From Cyclobacteriaceae bacterium (GTDB lineage Bacteria; Bacteroidota; Bacteroidia; Cytophagales; Cyclobacteriaceae): a stretch of DNA of 64,000 bases. A program made the translations under genes and the position numbers. Each line of letters begins with the position of its first letter. Position 1 is the first letter of the stretch. Location: the NCBI GenBank assembly GCA_026003355.1, contig BPHC01000003.1:289093-353092 (forward strand). Reading direction: 5' to 3'. A model generated the notes under the pieces. It was not told the DNA's origin, made no database searches, and worked only from the letters and a program-made list of their open reading frames with translations. This document shows, piece after piece, positions 1 through 12,349 of the stretch.

Positions 1-2
1 AA

Positions 3-3000
3 GATATCGACACCATCCTGGAATCGGGCGTAAAATCCATCATCCTGCACCGCGATGATGTGAACGTGGCCGACTATACCATCATCTTTAACACCCTTGC
101 CAAAGATAACTCCAACTCCGAAAAAGAAGCCGTAGAACAAATCTACCGGCAACTGCGGAACACCGAAGCCCCCGATGAACAAACCGCCCGCGACATCATC
201 AACAGCCTGTTCTTCAGCGAAAAACGCTACGACCTGGGCGAAGTGGGCCGGTACAGAATAAATAAAAAGCTGGGCCTGGATTTGAGTTATGACCAGCGCG
301 TGCTTACCAAAGACGACATTATTCTTATTGTAAAGTACCTTATCGGATTGGTGAACTCAAAAGCCGTGGTTGACGACATCGACCACCTAAGCAACCGCCG
401 GGTGCGCACCGTTGGCGAACAGCTCTACGCCCAGTTTGGCGTAGGCCTCGCCCGAATGGCCCGCACCATCAAGGAACGAATGAACGTGCGCGACAATGAA
501 GACTTTAAGCCGGTTGACCTCATCAACGCCCGCACGCTTTCTTCGGTTATCAACTCCTTTTTCGGCACCAACCAGCTCAGCCAGTTCATGGACCAAACCA
601 ACCCGCTGGCCGAAATAACGCATAAGCGGCGCATGTCAGCGCTGGGTCCCGGCGGGCTCTCCCGCGAACGCGCCGGCTTCGAAGTGCGCGATGTACACTA
701 CACCCACTACGGAAGGCTCTGTACCATCGAAACCCCCGAAGGCCCTAACATTGGTCTTATCTCATCGCTGTGCGTGCACGCCAAAATAAACAAAATGGGC
801 TTTATCGAAACACCCTACCGAAAGGTGGAAAACGGTAAAGTAAAATCGAAAGAACTGGTATACCTCACGGCCGAAGAAGAAGATACCCATAATATTGCCC
901 GGGCCAATACCCTGGTTAAATCAAATGGCGAACTGGCCGAAGAAAAGGTAAAAGTGCGCTTTGAGGGCGACTTCCCCATGGTCGATCCCAAAGACGTGCA
1001 CTACATGGATGTGGCCCCGAACCAGATTGTCTCCATTGCTGCATCACTTATCCCCTTCCTGGAACATGACGATGCCAACCGCGCACTTATGGGATCGAAC
1101 ATGCAGCGCCAGGCAGTACCCCTCATGCGTCCCGAAGCTCCCATTGTGGGTACCGGCCTCGAAGAACGCGTGGCCATCGATTCGCGTGCACTCATTACTG
1201 CCGAGGGCGATGGCACTGTGGAATATGTAGATGCCCGGAAAATTGTAATCCGGTACGACCTTACCGATGAACAACGCCTGGTAAACTTCGATACCGAAGT
1301 TAAAACCTATAACCTCATCAAATTCCGCAGAACCAACCAGGATACCTGCATCAACCACATGCCCATAGTGCGCAAAGGCCAGCGCGTAAAAAAGGGACAG
1401 CCGCTGGTTGAAGGTTACGCTACCAGCAAGGGCGAACTGGCCCTCGGACGCAACCTGCTGGTGGCCTACATGCCCTGGCAGGGTTACAACTTCGAAGATG
1501 CCATTGTTATCTCCGAACGCGTGGTGCGCGATGACATCTATACCTCCATTCACATCGAAGAATTCGAACTGGAAGTACGCGACACCAAACGCGGAGAAGA
1601 AGAACTTACCTCAGAAATTCCCAATGTAAGCGAAGAAGCCGTAAAACACCTGGATGAAAACGGTATAATCCGCGTTGGCGCAGAGGTAAAAGAAGGCGAT
1701 ATTCTTATCGGCAAAATAACCCCGAAAGGCGAAAGCGACCCCACACCGGAAGAAAAACTGCTGCGCGCCATATTTGGCGATAAGGCCGGTGATGTGAAAG
1801 ATGCCTCGCTAAAAGCGCCACCCTCGCTGCGCGGCGTGGTGGTAGATACCAAGTTGTTCTCACGCCCCAAACGCGATAAAGACATTCGCAACCGGTCGAA
1901 AAAAGAGCTCGAAGCCCTCAAGGCGCGATACAGCAAACAGCTTTCCGAGCTCAGGGCCGAGGCCATAAAAAAACTTACTACCCTGTTGTCGGGTAAAACC
2001 AGCAACGGTGTATACCACAAATTTGGCGATGAGCTCATTGCCAAAGGCGTTAAGTTTTCGGCCAAGGTTATAGAAACCAACCTCTTCCCTGAGAAAAATA
2101 TATACCGCGATGAAAGCAACTACGCGGTTCCTGAAGAAGTAAACCTGATTGCAGATGTGTCGCTCGATAACTGGACTACCGATGAACACACCAACGAACT
2201 GGTGGCCCAGCTGGTGAAAAACTACCTCATTAGGCGCAATACCTGTTCGGGCGAATTCAAGCGCGAAAGGTTTACCCTTGAAGTAGGCGATGAACTGCCT
2301 ACCGGAATTGTTCAGCTTGCCAAAGTATATATAGCCAAGAAGCGCAAACTTAAGGTGGGCGATAAGATGGCAGGCCGGCACGGCAACAAGGGCGTGGTGG
2401 CCAAAATTGTGCGCGAAGAAGATATGCCCTTCCTGGAAGACGGAACCCCGGTTGATATTTGCCTTAACCCGCTGGGTGTGCCCTCGCGTATGAACCTCGG
2501 CCAGCTTTACGAAGCCGCACTGGGATGGGCCGGCTATAAACTGGGCCGCAAATACGCCACCCCTATTTTCGATGGGGCCACACTCGAAGAAGTGCAAAAA
2601 GAACTGCGCGAAGCAGGCCTGCCCGAATCCGGCCGTACCTACCTGTACGATGGCCTTACCGGCGAACGCTTCGAGCAACCCGTAACCGTAGGTGTGGCCT
2701 ATATGCTCAAGCTGGGCCACCTGGTAGATGACAAAATGCACGCCCGATCCATCGGCCCTTACTCGCTCATTACCCAGCAACCGCTGGGCGGAAAAGCCCA
2801 GTTTGGTGGTCAGCGCTTTGGCGAAATGGAGGTGTGGGCGCTCGAAGCCTTTGGAGCTGCCCACATCCTGCAGGAAATCCTTACGGTAAAATCCGACGAT
2901 GTGATAGGCCGTGCCAAAGCCTACGAGGCCATTGTTAAGGGTGAAATCATGCGCAAGCCCAACATTCCGGAGTCGTTCAACGTATTGGTGCACGAACTCC

Positions 3001-3032
3001 GCGGCCTGGCGCTCGAAATCACCATGGAGTAA
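3..3032 (+). CDS. rpoB: DNA-directed RNA polymerase subunit beta (5' truncated by window edge)
   Basis: The frame is open from base 3 ([26 protein letters not shown]...). It contains [47 protein letters not shown] and [16 protein letters not shown], both hallmark RpoB motifs. Confidence 0.98.
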   Translation, partial: DIDTILESGVKSIILHRDDVNVADYTIIFNTLAKDNSNSEKEAVEQIYRQLRNTEAPDEQTARDIINSLFFSEKRYDLGEVGRYRINKKLGLDLSYDQRVLTKDDIILIVKYLIGLVNSKAVVDDIDHLSNRRVRTVGEQLYAQFGVGLARMARTIKERMNVRDNEDFKPVDLINARTLSSVINSFFGTNQLSQFMDQTNPLAEITHKRRMSALGPGGLSRERAGFEVRDVHYTHYGRLCTIETPEGPNIGLISSLCVHAKINKMGFIETPYRKVENGKVKSKELVYLTAEEEDTHNIARANTLVKSNGELAEEKVKVRFEGDFPMVDPKDVHYMDVAPNQIVSIAASLIPFLEHDDANRALMGSNMQRQAVPLMRPEAPIVGTGLEERVAIDSRALITAEGDGTVEYVDARKIVIRYDLTDEQRLVNFDTEVKTYNLIKFRRTNQDTCINHMPIVRKGQRVKKGQPLVEGYATSKGELALGRNLLVAYMPWQGYNFEDAIVISERVVRDDIYTSIHIEEFELEVRDTKRGEEELTSEIPNVSEEAVKHLDENGIIRVGAEVKEGDILIGKITPKGESDPTPEEKLLRAIFGDKAGDVKDASLKAPPSLRGVVVDTKLFSRPKRDKDIRNRSKKELEALKARYSKQLSELRAEAIKKLTTLLSGKTSNGVYHKFGDELIAKGVKFSAKVIETNLFPEKNIYRDESNYAVPEEVNLIADVSLDNWTTDEHTNELVAQLVKNYLIRRNTCSGEFKRERFTLEVGDELPTGIVQLAKVYIAKKRKLKVGDKMAGRHGNKGVVAKIVREEDMPFLEDGTPVDICLNPLGVPSRMNLGQLYEAALGWAGYKLGRKYATPIFDGATLEEVQKELREAGLPESGRTYLYDGLTGERFEQPVTVGVAYMLKLGHLVDDKMHARSIGPYSLITQQPLGGKAQFGGQRFGEMEVWALEAFGAAHILQEILTVKSDDVIGRAKAYEAIVKGEIMRKPNIPESFNVLVHELRGLALEITME

Positions 3033-3077
3033 ACAAAAAAGGAAAACAAGAGTCAGACATATCAAACAACACCACGC

Positions 3078-6000
3078 ATGTCGTTCCGGAAAAATAAAAA
3101 AATAAGCAGCGATTTCTCGAAAATCACCATTAGCCTGGCTTCTCCCGAGTCTATTCTGGAGAGCTCACATGGTGAAATAACCCAACCCGAAACCATTAAC
3201 TACCGGACTTATAAACCGGAAATGGGGGGCTTGTTCTGCGAACGCATCTTCGGACCCGTAAAAGACTGGGAGTGCCATTGCGGAAAGTACAAACGCATTC
3301 GCTACAAGGGCATTATTTGCGATCGCTGCGGAGTGGAAGTAACCGAAAAAAAGGTTAGGCGCGAACGCATGGGGCATATTGAACTGGTGGTGCCGGTGGC
3401 GCACATCTGGTACTTCCGCTCACTGCCCAACAAAATTGGCTACCTGCTCGGGCTCCCAACCAAAAAGCTCGATCAGATTATTTATTACGAACGCTATGTG
3501 GTTATCCAACCGGGTATTAAGGAAGAAGACGGCATCAGCAAGATGGACTTCCTTACCGAAGAAGAATACCTGGACATTGTGGATAAGCTGCCGCGCGAAA
3601 ACCAGCTGCTGGACGACAGCGATCCGAAGAAGTTTATAGCCAAAATGGGGGCAGAGGCTCTTGAAATGCTTCTGGCCCGGCTGGACCTGGATGCACTTTC
3701 GTACGAACTCCGCCATCAGGCCGCAACCGATACCTCGCAGCAACGCAAAGCCGAAGCCCTGAAGCGCCTTAAGGTGGTAGAGGCCTTCCGCGAAGCCAAT
3801 ACCCGCGTGGAGAACCGGCCCGAATGGATGATCATAAAAATGGTACCCGTTATTCCGCCCGAGCTGCGCCCCCTCGTGCCGCTGGACGGAGGCCGATTTG
3901 CCACCTCTGACCTGAATGACCTGTACCGCAGGGTAATCATCCGCAATAACCGCCTCAAACGCCTTATCGACATCAAGGCTCCTGAAGTAATTCTGCGCAA
4001 CGAAAAACGCATGCTTCAGGAAGCCGTTGATTCATTGTTCGATAACTCGCGTAAAGTAAATGCCGTACGTGCCGAAGGCAACCGCGCCCTTAAGTCGCTT
4101 AGCGATATGCTTAAAGGTAAGCAGGGCCGCTTCCGCCAGAATCTGCTGGGTAAGCGGGTCGACTATTCCGGCCGTTCGGTAATTGTGGTGGGGCCGGAGC
4201 TAAAACTCCACGAGTGCGGTCTTCCCAAAGACATGGCTGCCGAGCTCTTCAAGCCGTTTATCATCCGCAAACTCATAGAAAGGGGCATTGTTAAAACAGT
4301 TAAGTCGGCCAAGAAAATTGTCGACCGCAAAGACCCTGTTGTGTGGGACATTCTGGAAAACGTTCTCAAAGGCCACCCGGTACTGCTGAACCGCGCCCCC
4401 ACGCTGCACCGTTTGGGTATTCAGGCGTTCCAGCCCAAGCTTATTGAAGGCAAAGCCATACAGCTGCATCCGCTGGTATGTACGGCGTTCAATGCCGACT
4501 TCGATGGCGACCAGATGGCTGTGCACGTACCGCTGAGCCACGAGGCCATACTGGAGGCCTCTATCCTCATGCTGTCATCGCACAATATTCTTAACCCGGC
4601 CAATGGCGCCCCCATTGCGGTGCCCTCGCAGGATATGGTGCTTGGCCTGTATTACCTTACCAAAGGCCGGAAAAGCACACCCGAACACCCCGTGCCGGGA
4701 GAAGGAAAAATATTTTACTCGGCCGAAGAGGTAATCATCGCCTTTAACGAAGGAAAAATCAGCAAGCACGCCCACATTAAAGTACGCACCCGCATACGCA
4801 ACAAAGACACCAACCAGCTCGAAACCAAAATTATCGATACGGTTGCCGGCCGCGTGCTGTTTAACCAGTACGTTCCGGAAGAAGTGGGTTTTGTTGATGA
4901 GCTGCTTACAAAGAAAAAACTCCAGTCCATCATTGCCGATGTGTACCGGCTGGCGGGTATGTCGAAAACAGCCAAATTCCTGGACGACATCAAAGAACTG
5001 GGCTTCCGGATGGCCTACAAAGGGGGCCTGTCGATGGGGCTTGACGATGTTCGCGTTCCGGAAGAAAAGGAAAAGCTGGTGGCTGATGCCCAGAAAGAGG
5101 TGGAAGCGGTGTGGAATAACTACATGATGGGGCTTATCACCGACAACGAACGCTACAACCAGGTAATCGACATCTGGACGCGTACCAACACCATGCTTAC
5201 CAATTACCTCATGCGCCAGCTGGAAGACGACAACCAGGGCTTTAACCCCATCTATATGATGATGCACTCCGGCGCCCGGGGTTCGCGCGAACAGGTTAGG
5301 CAGCTGGGTGGTATGCGCGGCCTCATGGCCAAACCACAGAAAAACCTGGCCGGTTCGGTTGGCTCCATCATCGAAAACCCCATCCTCTCCAACTTCAAGG
5401 AAGGACTGGACGTGCTGGAGTACTTCATCTCTACACACGGAGCGCGCAAAGGTCTGGCCGACACTGCACTCAAAACAGCCGATGCCGGCTACCTTACCCG
5501 CAGGCTTGTGGATGTGGCGCACGATCTGGTCATTACCGAAGAGGACTGCGGCACCCTGCGCGGCCTGAAAGTAACCGCCCTGAAAGACAATGAAGATATT
5601 GTTGAACCCCTTTCGGAGCGCATACTGGGCCGGGTAACGGTGCATGACATCTATGACCCGCTGACGGAAGAACTCATCTGCCCGGCCAACACCGAAATTA
5701 CCGATGAGATTGCCCGTAAAATTGAAGCTACGAGCATAGAAGAGGTAGAAATACGATCGCTGCTTACCTGCGAATCGCGCATGGGCGGCTGTGCCAAGTG
5801 TTATGGCCGCAACCTGGCTACCGGTAAAATGGTAGAAGTAGGCGAAGCAGTTGGAGTAATAGCCGCACAATCTATTGGCGAGCCGGGCACCCAGCTTACG
5901 CTGCGCACTTTCCACGTGGGAGGTACGGCATCGAACATTGCCGTTGAAGCCAACATTAAGGCCAAATTCCCGGGTGTAGTTGAGTTTGAAGGCATACGGT

Positions 6001-7397
6001 ACATCGACACCACCGATCGCGAAGGAAACCCTGTGCGGGTGGTTATGGCACGAACCGGTGAAATACGGATTATGGATAAAGAGCGCAAGCGGGTACTCAT
6101 TTCCAACCACGTTCCCTACGGCTCGTTCCTGCGCGTAAAAGAAGGTCAAACCGTTGAAAAGGGTGAAGAACTTTGCTACTGGGATCCCTACAATGCCGTA
6201 ATCCTCTCGGAATTTGACGGTGAAATTGACTACGAAGCCATTATTGAAGGCGTAACCTACAAGGAAGAATCGGACGAACAAACCGGCCACCGCGAAAAGG
6301 TAATCATCGAAACCCGCGACAAAACCAAAAACCCTGCCGTGGTGGTAAAAGGAAAGTCCGAAACCAAAGCCTACAACATACCGGTAGGCGCACACCTGGT
6401 GGTTGAGCCCGGCGAGAAGATAAAAGCCGGCCAGGTACTGGCCAAAATACCCCGTGCCATCGGAAAATCGCGCGACATTACCGGTGGTTTGCCCCGCGTA
6501 ACCGAGTTGTTCGAAGCCCGAAATCCTTCTAACCCCGCTGTGGTAAGCGAAATAGATGGCGTGGTAACCTATGGCGGAATTAAGCGCGGAAACCGCGAAA
6601 TCTTTATCGAATCGCGCGACGGCGTGCAGAAACGCTACCTGGTTCCGCTTTCCAAGCACATCCTGGTGCAGGATAATGACTTTGTGAAAGCCGGCCAGCC
6701 GCTTTCGGACGGAGCCATCTCACCCTCCGACATCCTGGCCATTAAAGGCCCTACAGCTGTACAGGAATACCTGGTAAACGAAATACAGGAAGTGTACCGG
6801 CTGCAGGGTGTGAAGATAAACGACAAGCACATTGAGGCTATCGTAAGCCAGATGATGCAAAAGGTTGAAATTATCGATCCGGGCGATACCAGCTTCCTGC
6901 CCGGTGAGTTTGTCGACAAGTTCGTTTTCCGTGAAGAGAACGATAAAATACTCGACAAAAAGGTAGTGGTAGATGCCGGAGACTCTGAACGCTTTAAGCC
7001 GGGTCAGATCATCACCGCCCGCGAACTGCGCGATGAAAATTCTGCCCTGCGCAGAAAAGACCAGAAGCTGGTTGAGGTACGCGATGCGCTCGCGGCAGTC
7101 TCCAAACCTACCCTTCAGGGTATAACCCAGGCCTCGCTCAAAACCGAAAGCTGGCTCTCGGCAGCTTCCTTCCAGGAAACCACCAAGGTGCTGAGCGAAG
7201 CGGCCATCAGAGGCAAGGCCGACTACCTGCTGGGTATGAAAGAAAACGTAATTGTTGGCCACCTTATACCGGGCGGTACCGGTCAGCGCAGGTTCGAAAA
7301 GCTTATTGTTGTTCACGAAGATGAATACGAGGCCATGCTGAAAGGAACACCACCTGTCGATAAGAAAAAAGGAAAGGAAAAAGAACTTCAGCAATAA
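3078..7397 (+). CDS. rpoC: DNA-directed RNA polymerase subunit beta'
   Basis: 1439 aa. Has the zinc site [23 protein letters not shown], the catalytic [12 protein letters not shown], and the bridge/trigger helix region. Confidence 0.98.
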   Translation: MSFRKNKKISSDFSKITISLASPESILESSHGEITQPETINYRTYKPEMGGLFCERIFGPVKDWECHCGKYKRIRYKGIICDRCGVEVTEKKVRRERMGHIELVVPVAHIWYFRSLPNKIGYLLGLPTKKLDQIIYYERYVVIQPGIKEEDGISKMDFLTEEEYLDIVDKLPRENQLLDDSDPKKFIAKMGAEALEMLLARLDLDALSYELRHQAATDTSQQRKAEALKRLKVVEAFREANTRVENRPEWMIIKMVPVIPPELRPLVPLDGGRFATSDLNDLYRRVIIRNNRLKRLIDIKAPEVILRNEKRMLQEAVDSLFDNSRKVNAVRAEGNRALKSLSDMLKGKQGRFRQNLLGKRVDYSGRSVIVVGPELKLHECGLPKDMAAELFKPFIIRKLIERGIVKTVKSAKKIVDRKDPVVWDILENVLKGHPVLLNRAPTLHRLGIQAFQPKLIEGKAIQLHPLVCTAFNADFDGDQMAVHVPLSHEAILEASILMLSSHNILNPANGAPIAVPSQDMVLGLYYLTKGRKSTPEHPVPGEGKIFYSAEEVIIAFNEGKISKHAHIKVRTRIRNKDTNQLETKIIDTVAGRVLFNQYVPEEVGFVDELLTKKKLQSIIADVYRLAGMSKTAKFLDDIKELGFRMAYKGGLSMGLDDVRVPEEKEKLVADAQKEVEAVWNNYMMGLITDNERYNQVIDIWTRTNTMLTNYLMRQLEDDNQGFNPIYMMMHSGARGSREQVRQLGGMRGLMAKPQKNLAGSVGSIIENPILSNFKEGLDVLEYFISTHGARKGLADTALKTADAGYLTRRLVDVAHDLVITEEDCGTLRGLKVTALKDNEDIVEPLSERILGRVTVHDIYDPLTEELICPANTEITDEIARKIEATSIEEVEIRSLLTCESRMGGCAKCYGRNLATGKMVEVGEAVGVIAAQSIGEPGTQLTLRTFHVGGTASNIAVEANIKAKFPGVVEFEGIRYIDTTDREGNPVRVVMARTGEIRIMDKERKRVLISNHVPYGSFLRVKEGQTVEKGEELCYWDPYNAVILSEFDGEIDYEAIIEGVTYKEESDEQTGHREKVIIETRDKTKNPAVVVKGKSETKAYNIPVGAHLVVEPGEKIKAGQVLAKIPRAIGKSRDITGGLPRVTELFEARNPSNPAVVSEIDGVVTYGGIKRGNREIFIESRDGVQKRYLVPLSKHILVQDNDFVKAGQPLSDGAISPSDILAIKGPTAVQEYLVNEIQEVYRLQGVKINDKHIEAIVSQMMQKVEIIDPGDTSFLPGEFVDKFVFREENDKILDKKVVVDAGDSERFKPGQIITARELRDENSALRRKDQKLVEVRDALAAVSKPTLQGITQASLKTESWLSAASFQETTKVLSEAAIRGKADYLLGMKENVIVGHLIPGGTGQRRFEKLIVVHEDEYEAMLKGTPPVDKKKGKEKELQQ

Positions 7398-7400
7398 CCC

Positions 7401-7730
7401 ATGGCAGAAAATAAAGGCAAGGAAAAGCCGGCACAGAACCAGATAAATATCGAGCTTACCGAAGATGTAGCCGAAGGCATATATGCCAATCTGGCTATGA
7501 TTGCCCACTCGAACAGCGAGTTTGTTATCGATTTTATCCGGCTTATGCCCGGCGTACCCAAGGCCAGGGTAAAGGCCCGTATCATCATTACCCCGGAGCA
7601 TGCCAGAAGGCTGCTGGCCGCCCTGGAAGATAATATTGAGAAATACGAGCGCACCTTTGGGCCCATTAACCAAAGCCAGGAATCACCCGGATTCCCCATG
7701 AATTTCGGGGGTGCCGTAGGAGAGGCCTGA
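7401..7730 (+). CDS. DUF3467 domain-containing protein
   Basis: 109 aa directly downstream of rpoC. INIELTEDVAEGIYANLAMIAHSNSEFVIDFIRLMPGVPKARVKARIIITPEHARRLL is typical of this family in Bacteroidota. Confidence 0.85.
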   Translation: MAENKGKEKPAQNQINIELTEDVAEGIYANLAMIAHSNSEFVIDFIRLMPGVPKARVKARIIITPEHARRLLAALEDNIEKYERTFGPINQSQESPGFPMNFGGAVGEA

Positions 7731-7762
7731 AAATCTGCGAAAAACAGGCTTTTTCACCTCAT

Positions 7763-7802
7763 GAAGGATACAAAAACTTTACACCGGGTTTTTGTATCCT
7801 TC
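7763..7802 (+). terminator. Perfect 15-bp stem hairpin followed by a T-rich tract; putative rpoBC operon terminator
   Basis: gaaggatacaaaaac (7763-7777) / gtttttgtatccttc (7788-7802), 10-nt loop, followed by tttcttta. Confidence 0.75.
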
Positions 7803-7821
7803 TTTCTTTATAATACCTTTG
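7791..7821 (+). promoter_or_regulatory. Bacteroidota-type promoter of the str operon (-33 TTTG, 19 bp, -7 TACCTTTG)
   Basis: TTTG at 7791-7794 and TACCTTTG at 7814-7821, upstream of rpsL at 7860. Matches the TTTG-n(17-23)-TAnnTTTG pattern. Confidence 0.75.
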
Positions 7822-7859
7822 CAGTCCCAAAAATTAAAGGGGTACTAAAACTGTAGTTC

Positions 7860-8255
7860 ATGCCAACCATTCAACAGCTTGTACGGAAGGGCAGAAAAAA
7901 GCTCACAACCAAATCCAAGTCGCCTTCGCTGGATTCCTGCCCCCAGCGCAGGGGAGTGTGTACCCGCGTGTACACCACTACCCCTAAAAAGCCCAACTCG
8001 GCCATGCGTAAAGTGGCCCGGGTTCGCCTTACCAACCAGAAAGAGGTAAACGCCTATATACCCGGCGAAGGGCATAACCTGCAGGAACACTCCATCGTGC
8101 TTATCCGCGGAGGCCGTGTAAAGGACCTCCCCGGTGTACGTTACCATATCATCCGAGGTGCCCTCGATACCGCCGGTGTAAACGGCCGTTTACAGGGACG
8201 TTCCAAATACGGAGCCAAGAAACCAAAAGCAGGTGCTGCAGCCGCCAAAAAATAA
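7860..8255 (+). CDS. rpsL: 30S ribosomal protein S12
   Basis: [15 protein letters not shown]...[33 protein letters not shown]...[11 protein letters not shown]. Confidence 0.98.
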   Translation: MPTIQQLVRKGRKKLTTKSKSPSLDSCPQRRGVCTRVYTTTPKKPNSAMRKVARVRLTNQKEVNAYIPGEGHNLQEHSIVLIRGGRVKDLPGVRYHIIRGALDTAGVNGRLQGRSKYGAKKPKAGAAAAKK

Positions 8256-8261
8256 TTACCT

Positions 8262-8729
8262 ATGAGAAAATCCAAACCCAGAAAAAGATACCTGCCGGCC
8301 GACCCCAAATTTCAGGATCCGCTGGTAACCAAGTTTGTAAATTACCTCATGGAGCGGGGCAAAAAGAACCTTGCTTTTAAGATATTTTATGATGCCATCT
8401 CCATTGTGGAAGAAAAGGCCGGAGAAAACGGACTGGAAGTGTGGAAACGCGCCATGAATAACGTAATGCCTTCGGTGGAAGTAAAAAGCCGGCGGGTGGG
8501 CGGAGCAACATTCCAGGTTCCTGTTGAAATCCGCCCGGAAAGACGCATTAACCTCAGCATCAAATGGCTCATTGACTATGCCCGTCAACGAAACGAAAAA
8601 ACCATGATGGATAAACTGGCAGCCGAAATACTGGCGGCCTCCAAAGGCGAGGGTGCGGCCATCAAGAAAAAAGACGATACCCACCGCATGGCCGAAGCCA
8701 ACAAAGCTTTCTCTCATTTCCGTTTCTAA
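8262..8729 (+). CDS. rpsG: 30S ribosomal protein S7
   Basis: MRKSKPRKRYLPADPKFQDPLVTKFVNYLMERGKK...; in the str operon. Confidence 0.98.
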   Translation: MRKSKPRKRYLPADPKFQDPLVTKFVNYLMERGKKNLAFKIFYDAISIVEEKAGENGLEVWKRAMNNVMPSVEVKSRRVGGATFQVPVEIRPERRINLSIKWLIDYARQRNEKTMMDKLAAEILAASKGEGAAIKKKDDTHRMAEANKAFSHFRF

Positions 8730-8748
8730 ACTTTTTTGATTACAGCGC

Positions 8749-10855
8749 ATGGCACGTGACTTACGTTTTACGCGGAACATCGGGATTGCAGCTCATATTG
8801 ACGCAGGCAAAACAACTACTACCGAGCGCATCCTGTACTATGCCGGTGTGAACTACAAAATCGGAGAAGTTCACGAAGGAACGGCAACCATGGACTGGAT
8901 GGAGCAGGAGCAGGAGCGTGGTATTACCATTACATCGGCTGCCACCACCGTGTTCTGGAACTACAAAGGCAACCAGTACCACCTTAATATTATTGATACG
9001 CCCGGACACGTTGATTTTACCGTTGAGGTAAACCGATCGCTCCGGGTGCTTGATGGACTGGTATTTTTGTTCAGCGCAGTAGATGGCGTTGAGCCCCAAT
9101 CGGAAACCAACTGGCGGCTGGCCGACAATTACAAAGTTCCCCGCATAGGGTTCGTTAATAAAATGGACCGCGCAGGGGCCGACTTCCTGAACGTGTGCAA
9201 ACAGGTTAAGGAAAAGCTGGGCTCCAGGGCCGTGCCCCTTCAGTTGCCCATTGGCGTCGAGGATAACTTTCCGCGGAGTGGTTGACCTGGTAAACAACCG
9301 GGGCATAATATGGAACGAACACGACAAGGGTATGACCTTTGAAGTGGTACCCATACCCGATGAACTGAAAGACGAGGCCAGAGAATACCGCGAAAAACTG
9401 CTCGAAGCAGTAGCCGAAGTAGATGAAACCCTAATCGAAAAATACTTCGAAAACCCCGAATCCATAACTGAACAGGAAATTTTGAAGGCCCTTAGGCAGG
9501 CTACCATTGAAATGAAAATCGTGCCCATGCTCTGCGGGGCCTCGTTTAAAAACAAAGGCGTGCAAACCATGCTGGACTATGTAATGGAGTTGCTGCCTTC
9601 GCCACTGGACAAAGACAACATTATCGGTACCGACCCGGATACCAATGAGGAAGTGGTAGTGCGCCCCTCTGACAAAGAACCTTTTGTAGCCTTGGCCTTT
9701 AAAATTGCCACCGACCCGTTCGTTGGACGCCTGTGCTACATCCGTGCCTACTCGGGAGTATTGGAGTCGGGTTCATATGTCTATAATACCCGTTCGGGCC
9801 AGAAAGAACGCATTTCGCGTGTATTCCAGATGCACGCCAACAAACAAAACCAGATTGAACGCCTCATGGCCGGTGATATTGGTGCTGTGGTGGGCTTTAA
9901 GGATATTAAAACGGGCGATACCCTGTGTGACGAAAAACGCAAGGTGGTGCTGGAATCCATGGTATTCCCCGAACCGGTAATTGGATATGCCATCGAACCC
10001 AAAAAGCAGGCCGATGTGGACAGGCTGGGCATGGCCATTGCAAAGCTTATTGAAGAAGACCCCACCCTGCGCGTACACACCGACCAGGAAACCGGCCAAA
10101 CCATTCTGCGGGGCATGGGCGAACTGCACCTGGAAATTATTATCGACCGGCTGCGCAGGGAATTTAAAGTAGAAGTAAACCAGGGAGCACCCCAGGTGGC
10201 CTATAAAGAAGCGCTTACCACCACCGTTGAGCACAAAGAGGTGTATAAAAAACAAACCGGTGGCCGCGGTAAGTTTGCCGATATTGTATTTGAAATCGGT
10301 CCGCGCGATGACGGCAAAGAAGGCCTGCTGTTTGTAAACGACATCGTAGGCGGTGTTATTCCCAAGGAATTCATACCGGCAGTGGAAAAAGGTTTTGCCC
10401 AGGCCATGGCCAACGGTCCTTTGGCCGGCTACCCGGTTGATGGCATGAAGGTGCGCCTGTTCCATGGCTCTTACCACGATGTGGACTCCGACTCGCTGTC
10501 GTTTGAGCTGGCTGCGCGCATAGGCTTTAAAGAAGCTGCAGCCAAATGCAATCCGCAGTTGCTGGAACCTATTATGAGCGTTGAAGTGCTTACCCCTGAT
10601 GAGTTTACCGGGGCAGTTACCGGTGACCTGAACCGCAGGCGCGGCCTTCTGAAAGGTATGGACACCCGCGGTGGCGCCCAGGTTATCAAAGCCGATGTGC
10701 CGCTGAAAGAACTTTTCGGCTATGTTACCGACCTGCGCACCATTACCTCGGGAAGGGCCTCAGCCACACTTACCTTCTCGCATTATGCGCCCGTACCGAA
10801 AAACCTGGCCGATAAGGTTATTGAAGAAGTAAAAGGGACAGTTGCCGCCAAATAA
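8749..10855 (+). CDS. fusA: Elongation factor G, interrupted by an apparent +1 frameshift near 9268-9275
   Basis: N-terminal ORF 8749-9285 ([32 protein letters not shown]) and C-terminal ORF ([21 protein letters not shown]...). Removing one T from AACTTTCCGC restores ...[13 protein letters not shown].... Confidence 0.95.
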
Positions 10856-10875
10856 ATCTAAAAGACGTTTAGATT

Positions 10876-11178
10876 ATGAATCAGAAAATCAGAATTAAAC
10901 TCAAATCCTACGATCACAATCTGGTCGATAAGTCGTCAGAAAAGATTGTACGTGCCGTTAAAGCAACGGGCGCCATTGTGAGCGGCCCCATACCTTTACC
11001 TACCGATAAGGAAATATTTACCGTGCTGCGGTCTCCGCATGTCAACAAAAAGTCGCGCGAGCAATTTCAGCTTTGTACCTACAAGCGGCTTGTAGACATA
11101 TATTCCAGCAGCGCCAAAACCATAGATGCGCTGATGAAGCTGGAACTTCCCAGCGGTGTGGACGTGGAGATTAAGTAA
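10876..11178 (+). CDS. rpsJ: 30S ribosomal protein S10
   Basis: [43 protein letters not shown]... Confidence 0.97.
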   Translation: MNQKIRIKLKSYDHNLVDKSSEKIVRAVKATGAIVSGPIPLPTDKEIFTVLRSPHVNKKSREQFQLCTYKRLVDIYSSSAKTIDALMKLELPSGVDVEIK

Positions 11179-11204
11179 AAAAACATAATACCTGTTTGAA
11201 AAAT

Positions 11205-11229
11205 GCCGGTTTACTTAGCCGGCTTTTTT
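11205..11229. terminator. Hairpin terminator between convergent rpsJ and the substrate-binding protein gene
   Basis: gccgg-tttacttag-ccggc followed by ttttttatttt. Confidence 0.7.
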
Positions 11230-12349
11230 ATTTTAAACGGGCGTGGAAATAAAGTGCGTGGTCCGGCAGCAACTCAGGATGGGCTATCTTAACCAGATCT
11301 TTAAGTATAATATCCGGACGCAGGTACCCCAGCTCAAGATATTCGCTTCCTCCAGTGGGGCCGATGCGCCCGTTGTACGTATAAACCTGCCGGTTTCGAA
11401 AGGCACTGAAGCGCGTGTAGCGATCATCGGCTTCTTCCATTTCTTTAAGCGAAGTAAACCCGCCCACGCCAATCCACAGATCGGCCTGTTGGCCTTTTGC
11501 TAAAACGGCCTCATAACTTAGCTCCAGATATTCATCCGATTCATTGTGCTGCCAGATGTAGCGGCAGCCCGCATCGGTCAGCAATCGGGCCCCGTAGTTT
11601 CTGCCTCCTGGTGCAAACCAGGTGTCGCTGTACATAATACCGCTCAGTACCGTGGGGTGCGTTGCGGCATGAAGGGCTTTTTCGCGGGTGCTCAGATACT
11701 CATTTTCTATAAACCGGAATATGGAGTCGGCCTTTTGCTGCATATTGAAAAACAAGGCCATAAACTTTATCCATTCAGCGCGGCCCAGCGGATGTGGTTC
11801 CAGGTATTCGGCATTGATTACCACGGGAATGCCCAGTTCCTGTATTTTTTTAACCTGGCCAAAATCGCCCGATACCAGATAAGCCATAACCAGGTCGGGC
11901 TGCAACATAAGCAGACGTTCTATGTTCATGCTTTTATCCAGGCCCAGTTCGGTTACCTCGCCCCTGTCAATACGTTGCCGCATGGCTGGCGAGCTGATGT
12001 ATTGCAGACCGGGGAAGCCGGCAAGGGCATCGGTTTTATTCAGGTAATCCAGCAGCGGAATATGGGTGGTACTGGTGCATACCAGTTTTTTAACAGGTAC
12101 ACGGATAACAGTGGCCCCGGACTTGTCGGAATAATTGCTGCTGTCGGGAACCAGTACATATACAAGGGGTTGCGTAGCTCCGGGGTAGGGCTTGGTAACA
12201 ATTACCTCGGTAATGCCCTCAGCGGTTTGTTGCACGCTAAAACCCCTGGCGTATTTAAGATATCCGTTTGTTGAGGCGGCTTGCCGGTGATTATCGCTTT
12301 TGGGTGAGGTACAGCACAGCAAAACCGCACCCAGCCATATTAATCTCAC
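11228..12349 (-). CDS. ABC transporter substrate-binding protein (periplasmic binding protein, BtuF/FhuD-like); probable lipoprotein; likely GTG start at 12349
   Basis: VRLIWLGAVLLCCTS lipoprotein-like N-terminus; LVCTSTTHIPLLDYLNKTDALAGFPG, LLMLQPDLVMAY, GYLRPDIILKDLVKIAHPELLPDH. The ORF-track start at 12487 lies inside meaB. Confidence 0.8.
   Translation of the reverse strand: MRLIWLGAVLLCCTSPKSDNHRQAASTNGYLKYARGFSVQQTAEGITEVIVTKPYPGATQPLVYVLVPDSSNYSDKSGATVIRVPVKKLVCTSTTHIPLLDYLNKTDALAGFPGLQYISSPAMRQRIDRGEVTELGLDKSMNIERLLMLQPDLVMAYLVSGDFGQVKKIQELGIPVVINAEYLEPHPLGRAEWIKFMALFFNMQQKADSIFRFIENEYLSTREKALHAATHPTVLSGIMYSDTWFAPGGRNYGARLLTDAGCRYIWQHNESDEYLELSYEAVLAKGQQADLWIGVGGFTSLKEMEEADDRYTRFSAFRNRQVYTYNGRIGPTGGSEYLELGYLRPDIILKDLVKIAHPELLPDHALYFHARLK

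Noticed and set aside
541-770. Possible rifampicin-resistance changes in RpoB
   Set aside because: The cluster reads [33 protein letters not shown], matching the sensitive consensus at key positions.
4575-6659. 694-aa ORF antisense to rpoC (with similar long antisense ORFs over rpoB, 1860-3065, and elsewhere)
   Set aside because: A shadow of the strong codon bias of the sense gene. Composition is low-plausibility (F/H/G-rich) with no family motifs, and the sense strand is unambiguous RpoC/RpoB.
7977-8150. Possible streptomycin-resistance changes in RpsL
   Set aside because: [10 protein letters not shown] and [13 protein letters not shown] retain the wild-type lysines.
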